A DNA stretch of 64,000 nt from DASWED01 sp036394995. Lineage in GTDB: Bacteria; Actinomycetota; UBA4738; JACQTL01. Shown one piece after another: positions 27,174-34,682 of the stretch (position 1 is the first letter of the stretch; each line of letters starts with the position of its first letter). A program made the translations under genes and the position numbers. Below the pieces are notes generated by a model. The model did not search any database, was not told the DNA's origin, and saw nothing but the letters and a program-made list of their open reading frames with translations. Location: contig DASWED010000062.1 in NCBI GenBank assembly GCA_036394995.1, forward strand, positions 56,561 through 120,560, given 5' to 3'.

Positions 27174-27207
27174 GCGCCGGGAAGTCTGGTCGGCGGGTTC
27201 CCGGCGC
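27174..27207. terminator. Strong 10-bp inverted repeat before the antiporter gene
   Basis: GCGCCGGGAA (27174-27183) pairs perfectly with TTCCCGGCGC (27198-27207) across a 14-nt loop. It lies 66 bp after the anti-sigma stop and 39 bp before the antiporter start. Without a U-tract it could be a terminator, an attenuator or an operator for the antiporter. Confidence 0.4.
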
Positions 27208-27245
27208 CGCGCGCGTTCGGCCCGGGGACCACGGAGGAGACGTTT

Positions 27246-28445
27246 GTGGACGTGATCCTCGAGGTGTTCATCGTGTTCGCCGGGGCCAAGGCCGCCGGGG
27301 AGCTGTTCGTGCGCCTGCGCCAGCCCGCCCTGGCCGGCGAGCTGCTGGTGGGCGTGCTGATCGGCCCCCACGTCCTGGGATGGGTCCACCTTGGCTCGGC
27401 CATGGAGGTGCTCTCCCAGCTGGGGATCGTGGTGCTGCTGTTCACGGCGGGCCTGGAGTCCCCCCTCTCCGACCTCCTGGCGGTGGGCCGGGCCGCGCTC
27501 CTGGCCAGCCTGGGCGGGGTGGTGGTGACGTTCGGCGGTTCGTTCGCGGTGCTGATCGCCCTGGGGGTGGGGGCGGAGCTGGCGGCCCCGGCCGCGCTCG
27601 CGCTCTCTGCGTCCTCGGTGGGGATCGCCGCCCGGGCCTTCGGGGACCTCGGCGCGATCAGGAGCCGCTCCGCCCGCGTGGTGCTCGGCGCAGCCGTGGT
27701 GGACGACGTGGTGGTGCTGGCGGCGCTCCCGCTGGCCCTCCAGGCGGGGTCGGGGGGCTCCACCTGGAGCGTCGTGGCCGGGGTGATCGGGGCCGTGGCG
27801 TTCGTGGTGGCGCTCACGCTGATCGGGCCCCGGGTGGCCCGCCGGCACGGGGGGGCCATCCTGGAGGGCCCCCGGATCGGCCGGAGCTCGTTCGTCCTGG
27901 CCCTGATGCTGTGCCTGGGGCTCGCCGCGCTGGCCGAGCGCGTCGGCCTGGCCGCCCTCATCGGTGCGTTCCTGGCCGGCATGATCCTCGCGGAGACCGA
28001 CCAGCGGAGATCCCTGCAGCGCCAGATGGAGCCGCTGTTCGACCTCCTGGTCCCGTTCTTCTTCGTGGTCTCCGCCGCGCACGTGGACCCCGGCGCCCTC
28101 GACGACGCCGGAATCGGGTTCCTGGCCGCGGTCCTGGGGATCGCGCTCCTGGCCAAGCCCGCGGGGGTCGTCGCCGGGGCAATCGGCATCGGCCTCCGGG
28201 AACGCATGGCCGTCGGCGCCGGCATGCTCCCCCGGGGCGAGGTCACCCTGGCCGTCGCCACGGTGGCCGCGGCCGGTGGATCCCACCCGGAGCTGTACGC
28301 GGCGCTGGTGACCACCGTGCTGGTGTCCACCCTCCTGGCCCCCGTCTTCCTGCAGGCCGTGGTGCCGCCGAGCGACCGCCGCGTCGCCGGGCCCCGCCCG
28401 GAGATCCCCCCGGAGGCGTTCGAGGTGGAGGACGAGGAGGAGTGA
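27246..28445 (+). CDS. CPA2-family cation:proton antiporter, membrane domain only
   Basis: The 399-aa protein has about 12 hydrophobic segments of the Na+/H+ exchanger (KefB/GerN) type. AAVVDDVVVLAALPLAL near residue 155 holds the paired Asp of the ion-binding site, and LPRGEVTLAVA is the conserved C-terminal-half motif. There is no RCK/TrkA-N domain on this protein. GTG 27246 is supported by GGAGGAG (27233-27239). It should exchange Na+ or K+ for H+. It sits upstream of a proton-pumping pyrophosphatase. Confidence 0.9.
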   Translation: MDVILEVFIVFAGAKAAGELFVRLRQPALAGELLVGVLIGPHVLGWVHLGSAMEVLSQLGIVVLLFTAGLESPLSDLLAVGRAALLASLGGVVVTFGGSFAVLIALGVGAELAAPAALALSASSVGIAARAFGDLGAIRSRSARVVLGAAVVDDVVVLAALPLALQAGSGGSTWSVVAGVIGAVAFVVALTLIGPRVARRHGGAILEGPRIGRSSFVLALMLCLGLAALAERVGLAALIGAFLAGMILAETDQRRSLQRQMEPLFDLLVPFFFVVSAAHVDPGALDDAGIGFLAAVLGIALLAKPAGVVAGAIGIGLRERMAVGAGMLPRGEVTLAVATVAAAGGSHPELYAALVTTVLVSTLLAPVFLQAVVPPSDRRVAGPRPEIPPEAFEVEDEEE

Positions 28446-28472
28446 GGCAGGTCAGCCCGGCGGGCGCCGACC

Positions 28473-28478
28473 TATAAT
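28473..28478 (+). promoter_or_regulatory. -10 box of the hppA promoter
   Basis: A perfect TATAAT, rare in this GC-rich DNA, lies 90 bp upstream of the hppA ATG in a 122-bp gap. No good -35 hexamer is visible at 17-18 bp, so the exact promoter is unproven. Confidence 0.5.
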
Positions 28479-28567
28479 CCACCGGCGTTTTCCCTCCGGA
28501 TCGGCGGGAACGCTCCGCACCGGACCACGGACACCGAACGCGCTCGCTTCGACATCCAGGAGGGTTC

Positions 28568-30823
28568 ATGGGGAACGTCCTCGCGGCGGCCGGCGACTTC
28601 AGCTCCACCGACACGGGGCTGTTGTGGGGGGTGGTGGTCATCGCCCTGGCCGCGCTCGCGGCGGGGTGGGTGCTCCGCCGCGGCGTGCTGGCGGCGCCGG
28701 AGGGCACCGAGCGCATGCGCGAGATCGCGCGCGCGGTGCAGGAGGGGAGCCGCGCCTACCTGAACCGCCAGTTCCGCACGATCGCCGGTTTCGCCGCGGT
28801 CCTGGCCATCGCGCTGTTCTTCCTGCTGCCGGCCGACACCACCGGCTCCGGGCTGCACTCCGAGCTGGGCATCAAGCTGGGCCGTTCGCTGGCGTTCGTC
28901 CTGGGGGCGACGCTCTCGGGGCTGACGGGGTTCACGGGAATGTGGCTCGCGGTGCGCGGGAACGTCCGGGTGGCGAACGCGGCCCGGGAGGCGGGGTACC
29001 GGCGGGCCATGACGATCGCGTTCCGGGCCGGCGGCGTGGCCGGGATGTTCACCGTGGGGCTCGGCCTTCTGGGGGCCGGCGCCATCGTGCTGCTGTACGA
29101 GGGGGACGCGGCGCGGGTCCTGGAGGGCCTGGCGTTCGGGGCCGCCCTCATCGCGATGTTCATGCGCGTGGGGGGCGGGATCTTCACGAAGGCCGCGGAC
29201 GTCGGCGCCGACCTGGTGGGCAAGGTCGAGCAGAACATCCCCGAGGACGACCCCCGCAACGCCGCCGTGATCGCGGACAACGTGGGCGACAACGTCGGGG
29301 ACTGCGCGGGCATGGCCGCGGACCTGTTCGAGTCCTACCAGGTCACGATGGTGGCCGCGATCATCCTGGGGTTCGCCGCATTCGGGACGGCCAAGGGCAT
29401 CGTGTTCCCGCTGCTGATCATGGCGGTGGGCGTGATCGTGGCGTTCGTCGGGATCATGGCGGTCACGCCGCGGAGCGACTCCGAACACGGACAGAAGGCC
29501 ATCAATCGGGGGTTCCTGGTGTCCGCGGTGCTCGCCGCCGTGGGCGTGTTCCTGGTGGCATGGATCTACCTGGACGACATCCGGGCGTTCTGGGCGGTGC
29601 TCATGGGGATCGTCCTGGCGGGGCTGATCCAGCGCCTCACCGAGTACTTCACGTCCACGAAGTACCGGCCGGTCAAGGAGATCGCGGAGGCCTCCACCAC
29701 CGGCCCGGCCACCGTGATCCTTTCGGGGTTCGCCAGCGGCCTGGAGTCCTCCGTGTACGCGCTGCTGCTGGTGGCCGGCACGATCCTCGGGGCCTTCTAC
29801 CTGGGCGGGGACGACCTGGCCCGCCAGCTCTACTACGTGGCCCTCACCGGCATGGGCCTACTGTCGACGGTCGGGGTCATCGTGTCGATGGACACGTTCG
29901 GCCCGGTCTCGGACAACGCCCAGGGCATCGCTGAGATGTCGGGCGACGTGACGGGGAAGGGCGGGGAGACCCTCAAGGAGCTCGACGCCATCGGGAACAC
30001 CACGAAGGCGTCCACCAAGGGCGTGGCCATCGCCACCGCGGTCATCGCGGCGACGGCGCTGTTCGGCTCGTTCGCCGAGGCCTCCGGGGTCCTGAACTTC
30101 AAGGTCCCGGTGAACTTCCCCGACGTGCTGGTGGGGCTCCTGCTGGGGGGCTCGGTCGCGTTCATGTTCTCGTCGCTCGCCATCCGGGCCGTGTCGCGAG
30201 CGGCCGGGACCGTGGTCCTCGAGGTCCGCAAGCAGTTCCGCGACCACCCCGGGATCATGGACTTCACCGAGAAGCCCGACTACGGCGCGGTGGTGGACAT
30301 CTGCACCCAGACCTCGCTCCGGGAGCTCGTCACGCCCGGGCTCCTGGCGGTCCTGTCGCCGGTGGTCGTTGGGTTCTTCCTGCAGCCCCAGGCCCTCGGC
30401 GGGTTCCTGGCCGGCGCGATCCTCACCGGGCAGCTGATGGCCGTGGCGCTGTCGAACTCCGGCGGGGCATGGGACAACGGCAAGAAGCTCATCGAGGAGG
30501 GGAACTTCGGAGGGAAGGGGTCGGAGAACCACAAGGCCACCGTGATCGGCGACACCGTGGGCGACCCGTTCAAGGACACCGCCGGCCCGGCGCTCAACCC
30601 GCTGATCAAGGTGATGAACCTGGTGGCCCTGCTGATCGTCCCGGTGATCGTGAAGTTCGTGGACCGGGGCGACGACGCCGCCCGGATCGTGGTCGGTGCG
30701 GTGGCGGCCCTCCTGCTGGTCGGGGCCGTCTGGTTCGCGAAGTCCCGCAAGCCGCTGGACCTCGCCGCCGACCGCCCCGTCGTCGCGGCGCCGGGCGGCG
30801 GGCCCGCGGCGTCCGCGTCGTAG
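28568..30823 (+). CDS. hppA: K+-independent H+-translocating pyrophosphatase
   Basis: A 751-aa membrane pyrophosphatase (about 16 TM helices) that couples pyrophosphate hydrolysis to ion pumping. The substrate-binding acidic motifs are intact: DVGADLVGKVE, DNVGDNVGDCAGMAADLFESY, and the late DTVGDPFKDTAGPALNPLIK. The diagnostic site GNTTKASTKG carries Lys480 and Thr483, which mark the K+-independent, proton-pumping class; K+-dependent enzymes have Ala and Gly there. The start follows CAGGAGGG. The neighbouring antiporter would be able to use the gradient. Confidence 0.95.
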   Translation: MGNVLAAAGDFSSTDTGLLWGVVVIALAALAAGWVLRRGVLAAPEGTERMREIARAVQEGSRAYLNRQFRTIAGFAAVLAIALFFLLPADTTGSGLHSELGIKLGRSLAFVLGATLSGLTGFTGMWLAVRGNVRVANAAREAGYRRAMTIAFRAGGVAGMFTVGLGLLGAGAIVLLYEGDAARVLEGLAFGAALIAMFMRVGGGIFTKAADVGADLVGKVEQNIPEDDPRNAAVIADNVGDNVGDCAGMAADLFESYQVTMVAAIILGFAAFGTAKGIVFPLLIMAVGVIVAFVGIMAVTPRSDSEHGQKAINRGFLVSAVLAAVGVFLVAWIYLDDIRAFWAVLMGIVLAGLIQRLTEYFTSTKYRPVKEIAEASTTGPATVILSGFASGLESSVYALLLVAGTILGAFYLGGDDLARQLYYVALTGMGLLSTVGVIVSMDTFGPVSDNAQGIAEMSGDVTGKGGETLKELDAIGNTTKASTKGVAIATAVIAATALFGSFAEASGVLNFKVPVNFPDVLVGLLLGGSVAFMFSSLAIRAVSRAAGTVVLEVRKQFRDHPGIMDFTEKPDYGAVVDICTQTSLRELVTPGLLAVLSPVVVGFFLQPQALGGFLAGAILTGQLMAVALSNSGGAWDNGKKLIEEGNFGGKGSENHKATVIGDTVGDPFKDTAGPALNPLIKVMNLVALLIVPVIVKFVDRGDDAARIVVGAVAALLLVGAVWFAKSRKPLDLAADRPVVAAPGGGPAASAS

Positions 30824-30834
30824 GCTTCTGCCCC

Positions 30835-31191
30835 GTGGGCATCTTCCGGCGGCTGTCGCGGCGCCTGCTGGAGACAGACGAGGAGCGCCTGGCCTCATCG
30901 GTCACCGACTGGGCGTGCACGGTCCCCGAGGCCATCCGGATCGACGAGGCCCCGACCCGCTCCAGGGTCCGCGTCGCGGGAGTGGTGAACAGGATCTCGG
31001 TGGTCCCCGGGCAGACGGGCGACTCGCTGGAAGCCGTGATCACCGACGGGACCGGAGAGATCGTGGCGATGTGGACCGGACGCCGGGCCATCCCGGGCAT
31101 GTTCCTGGGGACCCGCATGGTCGTGGACGGGGTCCTGGTCCAGGGCTCCGGGGTCCGCAAGATGGTGAACCCGGTCTTCGAGTTCGCCTGA
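30835..31191 (+). CDS. OB-fold nucleic-acid-binding protein, 118 aa
   Basis: After an N-terminal Arg-rich helix, residues about 45-118 form an OB fold (SRVRVAGVVNRISVVP...LEAVITDGTGEIVAMWTGRR...MVVDGVLVQ), the tRNA/helicase-type anticodon-binding variety. Actinobacterial relatives (Rv2694c) lie near ceoB/ceoC, as here. The role is unknown; nucleic-acid binding is inferred. GTG 30835 lies 11 bp after the hppA stop, so it may be co-transcribed with hppA. Confidence 0.8.
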   Translation: MGIFRRLSRRLLETDEERLASSVTDWACTVPEAIRIDEAPTRSRVRVAGVVNRISVVPGQTGDSLEAVITDGTGEIVAMWTGRRAIPGMFLGTRMVVDGVLVQGSGVRKMVNPVFEFA

Positions 31192-31222
31192 TCCCTCAGG
31201 GACCGCCTGGGGATCCTCGAGC

Positions 31223-32746
31223 TCAGGTGAGGTCGCCCACCGACAGGTGCACGCCGTCGAGGGCCGGGTCCGCCGACGGGTGGTCCGAACGGACGTGGAC
31301 GCCCCGCGACTCCGGCCTGGCCACGGCGGCCCGCACCAGGAGGATCCCCGCGTGCACCATGGCCCGGGCCTCGACGGCCACCCGCCCGTTCCCCGCTGAC
31401 TGCTCCAGCAGGGCCCGGAGGCGGGCCGTCGCCCTGGTCCCTTCCGCGGCGGAGCGGACGGGACCGGCGCCCGCCGTCACGGCGTCCGCCACCGCGCGGT
31501 GGAGCGCGCCCAGGTCCACCTCCGCCGCCGGGCTCGCCCCACCGGCCGGGGCCTCCCACTCGGGATCGGCCGCGGGGGGAGCGCGCGTCCCCGCGATGGC
31601 CAGCGCGGCCCGCCGTCCGAACACCACGGCCTCCGAGAGCGAGTTCCCGGCCATCCGGTTGGCCCCGTGAACGCCGGTGGCCGCGCATTCTCCGGCCGCG
31701 TACAGGCCGGGGACCGTGGTCCGCCCCTCGAGGTCCGTGGCCACCCCTCCGATCAGGTAGTGGGCCGCCGGCGCCACCGGGAGGAGGTCCGTGACGGGGT
31801 CGTACCCCCTGGCCCGGCACGACGCCACCACCGTGGGGAAGTGCCGTTCCAGCTCCTCCGCGCCGATCGAACGGCAGTCCAGGAACGCCTCGCCGGCGGC
31901 CAGGATGGCGGCGGTCACCACGTGCCGGGGGGCGAGCTCGGCGTCGGGGTGCCGGTCCACCATGAACCGGTGTCCCTCCCGGTCCACGAGCTGGGCGCCG
32001 GCTCCCCGGAGGGCCTCGGTGAGCAGCGGCCGGGGCGATTCCGGCACCGCCAGCGCGGTGGGGTGGAACTGTACGAACTCGAGATCCGCCAGCCGTGCCC
32101 CGGACCGGGCGGCCAGGGCCAGGGCGTCGCCCGTGGCCGCCGGCGGGTTCGTGGTGGAGGCGAACAGCGCGCCGGCTCCCCCGGAGGCGAGCATGGTGGC
32201 GGCCGCCCTGACCAGGACCCACCCGTGGTCGCGGTCCAACGCCCACACGCCGACGCACCGGCCGTCCGGAGCCGTCGCGAGGTCCACCGCGTAGGCCTCC
32301 ACCCGTTCCACCCGCGGGCCGGCCGCGACGCGGATCGCCCGGACGATCTCGCCGCCGCTCGCATCCGCAGTGTGCACGGACCGGGCCACCGACTGTCCGC
32401 CCTCCCGGGCCAGGTGCAGCGACCCGTCGGGGTTGCGGTCGAACCGGCACCCCAGCTCGGCCAGCTCCCGGACTCGGTCCGGGGCCTCCCGGCTCAGGAC
32501 CCCGGCGGCCCGGCCGTCCACCAGCCCAGCGCCGGCGGCCACGGTGTCGGCCAGGTGGCGCTCCGGCGAGTCCGACGGGCCCACGGCGGCCGCCATCCCC
32601 CCCTGCGCCAGCGGGCTGGACCCCTCGCCCAGGGTGCCCTTGTCCAGCACCACCGCTCGGGTCCCCTCCGGCAGCGAGACCGCGGCGAACAGGCCGGCGA
32701 TCCCGGCCCCGACGATGCACACGTCCGCGTCCACGGTCCGCGACAC
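31223..32746 (-). CDS. nadB: L-aspartate oxidase
   Basis: The 507-aa flavoprotein oxidises L-aspartate to iminoaspartate, the first step of de novo NAD synthesis. It shows the FAD motif VCIVGAGIAGLFAA (about residues 8-22), SSPLAQGGMAAAV, the active-site segment EFVQFHPTAL, HYLIGGVATD, and the FAD-binding GVHGANRMAGNSLSEAVVFG near residue 365. Length and order fit NadB rather than succinate dehydrogenase flavoprotein. nadA and nadC, usually in the same actinobacterial operon, are absent from this window. The GTG start faces the divergent DUF1003 gene across 57 bp. Confidence 0.93.
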   Translation of the reverse strand: MSRTVDADVCIVGAGIAGLFAAVSLPEGTRAVVLDKGTLGEGSSPLAQGGMAAAVGPSDSPERHLADTVAAGAGLVDGRAAGVLSREAPDRVRELAELGCRFDRNPDGSLHLAREGGQSVARSVHTADASGGEIVRAIRVAAGPRVERVEAYAVDLATAPDGRCVGVWALDRDHGWVLVRAAATMLASGGAGALFASTTNPPAATGDALALAARSGARLADLEFVQFHPTALAVPESPRPLLTEALRGAGAQLVDREGHRFMVDRHPDAELAPRHVVTAAILAAGEAFLDCRSIGAEELERHFPTVVASCRARGYDPVTDLLPVAPAAHYLIGGVATDLEGRTTVPGLYAAGECAATGVHGANRMAGNSLSEAVVFGRRAALAIAGTRAPPAADPEWEAPAGGASPAAEVDLGALHRAVADAVTAGAGPVRSAAEGTRATARLRALLEQSAGNGRVAVEARAMVHAGILLVRAAVARPESRGVHVRSDHPSADPALDGVHLSVGDLT

Positions 32747-32803
32747 TGGTCCGCGAGCCTACCGGAACCACCCGGCCGGGCCGACCGATCGAGGAGGAGG
32801 GAC

Positions 32804-33235
32804 ATGAGCATCCGAGTGGCCGGCTCGCCCACCCACCCTGCGCTCCTGGAGCACGCCGAGCGCCGCGCCCAGGCGGTCCAGAACCGGATCGCCGACCGCA
32901 TCACCCGCTTCGCGGGATCGATGTACTTCGTCTACCTCCACATCGTCTGGTTCACGGCGTGGATCGTCCTGGGGGTGGAGGACTATCCGTTCGGCCTGCT
33001 CACGATGATCGTGTCGCTGGAGGCCATCTTCCTGTCGACGTTCGTGATGATCAGCCAGAACCGGGCGGACGAGAAACGGGAGGCCCTGGCCGACCACGGA
33101 TGGCAGGTGGTCCAGGTGGAGGAGCGGCAGAACGAACAGCTGCTGGACCTGACGAACCGCATCCTCGACCTGACCAAGGCCATCCACCAGATGACCTCGG
33201 CGCACACCTCGAGCCGGGATGAGCGGAACCGGTGA
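32804..33235 (+). CDS. DUF1003 membrane protein
   Basis: The 143-aa protein has a basic helical N-terminus (QNRIADRITRFAGS), two transmembrane segments (about residues 42-58 and 66-88) with the HIVWFTAWIVLG signature of DUF1003, and a coiled C-terminal helix (QVEERQNEQLLDLTNRILDL). The function of the family is unknown. The ATG has an excellent GAGGAGGAGGG just upstream. It is convergent with the TrkA pair. Confidence 0.88.
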   Translation: MSIRVAGSPTHPALLEHAERRAQAVQNRIADRITRFAGSMYFVYLHIVWFTAWIVLGVEDYPFGLLTMIVSLEAIFLSTFVMISQNRADEKREALADHGWQVVQVEERQNEQLLDLTNRILDLTKAIHQMTSAHTSSRDERNR

Positions 33236-33265
33236 ACGAACGGCAAGGCCGCGGCTCGAGCCCAG

Positions 33266-33946
33266 CTACTCGGGGTGCGGCGCGGACACCACCACGGCGT
33301 GGCGGAACTCTTCCTCCGCGTCGGGAGAGGCCAGGGCCAGGAGCTCGTCGCCGACGGCCAGCACGGTCTCGGGCACGGGGATCACCACGTGGCCCTCGCG
33401 GATGATCGCCACGATGGCGGAGTCCGGCGGGAGCCGGAGCTCATAGAGGGGGCGCCCGGCGTTCGGAGCGTTCTCGGGGAGCTTCATCTCGACCAGAGCG
33501 ACCTGCCCCTTCTGCAGGCGGAGCAGGCGGACCAGGTCGCCCACGGAGACGGCCTCCTCCACCAGGGAGGTCAGGATGTGGGGAGGCGACACGGAGTCGT
33601 CCACGCCCCACTGGTCGGTGAACATCCACTCGTTCTTCGGATGGTTGACTCGGGCCAGGACCCGGGGGACCCCGAACTCCTGCTTCGACAGCAGCGAGAT
33701 CACCAGGTTGTCCTCGTCGTCGCCGGTGGCGGCGACCACCACGTCGGTCTCGCCCACGCGGGCCTTCTCCAGGACCCACAGCTCGCACGCGTCGCCCAGG
33801 ACCACCTCCACCCCGGGCGCCGTGTTCTCGATCTTCCCGGCGGTCCGGGGCTCCTGTTCGATCAGCGTGATCTCGTGCCCGTGCTCCTTGAGGTCGGCCG
33901 CGAGGTGCCGCCCCACCGCCCCGCCGCCCGCGATGATCACCCTCAC
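33266..33946 (-). CDS. TrkA/KtrA-type RCK potassium-transport regulator (second of pair)
   Basis: A 226-aa RCK protein: TrkA-N Rossmann domain (residues 1-120; nucleotide motif IIAGGGAVGRHLAADL, acidic ligand-ribose residue in TLIEQE) and TrkA-C domain (about 140-215). It binds NAD(H)/ATP or c-di-AMP-like ligands and gates K+ transport. It follows its paralogue by 4 bp in one operon. The pair corresponds to ceoB/ceoC of mycobacteria. No TrkH/KtrB channel subunit is present; the KimA-like importer is the divergent neighbour. Confidence 0.9.
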   Translation of the reverse strand: MRVIIAGGGAVGRHLAADLKEHGHEITLIEQEPRTAGKIENTAPGVEVVLGDACELWVLEKARVGETDVVVAATGDDEDNLVISLLSKQEFGVPRVLARVNHPKNEWMFTDQWGVDDSVSPPHILTSLVEEAVSVGDLVRLLRLQKGQVALVEMKLPENAPNAGRPLYELRLPPDSAIVAIIREGHVVIPVPETVLAVGDELLALASPDAEEEFRHAVVVSAPHPE

Positions 33947-33950
33947 GCGC

Positions 33951-34610
33951 TCACTCCTCCGCCAGCGGGGTCAGCAGGTCGTCGAGGACGTCCATGGCGT
34001 CGCGGTGCACGATGACGTGGGCCACGTCGCCCTCCTGGAACGTGCTCCCGGCGTCCGGGATGAACCCCTGGCCGCCCCGCTCCACGCCTCCCACGATGAC
34101 CTGCTTGTCCGCGCCGAGCGCCGACACCGGCTTGCCCACCAGGTGGCTCGGCACGACCACGCGCATCCGGAACAGGTCGCCCCCACCCAGCGACTCCTTG
34201 ATCTCCTCCCGGCTGTGGAACAGCATCAGCATGACCTGCTTCGCCGCCCACTTGACGCTGGCGACCGTGGGGATGTTCAGCCGCTCGTAGATCTCGGCCC
34301 GCCGGGGGTCGTAGATCCGGGCGATGACCATGGGCACGTGGTAGTACTCCCGCGCCACCCGGGCCGACAGGATGTTCGAGTTGTCGCCCGAGGACACCGC
34401 GATGAACGCGTCGGCGTCCTTGATCCCGGCCTCCTCGAGGTCTTCCCGGTCGAACCCGATGCCCACGTACGTCTTCGCGTCGAACCCCGGCGGCAGGCGC
34501 TCGAACGCCTCCCGGCGCTTGTCGATGATCGAGACCTCGTGTCCGGCCTTGGCCAGCTGCACGGTGAGCTCCGCCCCGACCCGGCCGCAACCCATGATCA
34601 GCACCTTCAT
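33951..34610 (-). CDS. TrkA/KtrA-type RCK potassium-transport regulator (first of pair)
   Basis: A 219-aa paralogue of the following gene, with TrkA-N (MKVLIMGCGRVGAELTVQL, SIIDKRREAF) and TrkA-C domains. ATG 34610 is preferred to the TTG at 34619, since the Rossmann strand should begin at once. The two proteins probably form a hetero-oligomeric ring controlling K+ flux. Start sites of this gene and the divergent KimA-like gene are 72 bp apart, so both may share regulation. Confidence 0.9.
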   Translation of the reverse strand: MKVLIMGCGRVGAELTVQLAKAGHEVSIIDKRREAFERLPPGFDAKTYVGIGFDREDLEEAGIKDADAFIAVSSGDNSNILSARVAREYYHVPMVIARIYDPRRAEIYERLNIPTVASVKWAAKQVMLMLFHSREEIKESLGGGDLFRMRVVVPSHLVGKPVSALGADKQVIVGGVERGGQGFIPDAGSTFQEGDVAHVIVHRDAMDVLDDLLTPLAEE

Positions 34611-34668
34611 GAGACCCAACAGCCTACTGCCAGGGTCCGTGCTTGGTCGCCAGGAGCGACCGGCCGAC

Positions 34669-34674
34669 TAGAAT
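34669..34674 (+). promoter_or_regulatory. -10 box of a probable leaderless transcript (KimA-like gene)
   Basis: TAGAAT ends 8 nt before the GTG at 34683. There is no ribosome site, which fits a leaderless mRNA. A TTGGTC (34643-34648) is too far (20 bp) for a good -35. Confidence 0.5.
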
Positions 34675-34682
34675 CGCCCTTC

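Noticed and set aside
34611..34682. c-di-AMP (ydaO) riboswitch before the KimA-like gene
   Set aside because: The gap is 72 bp and the start seems leaderless, too short for this riboswitch, and no conserved core is visible.
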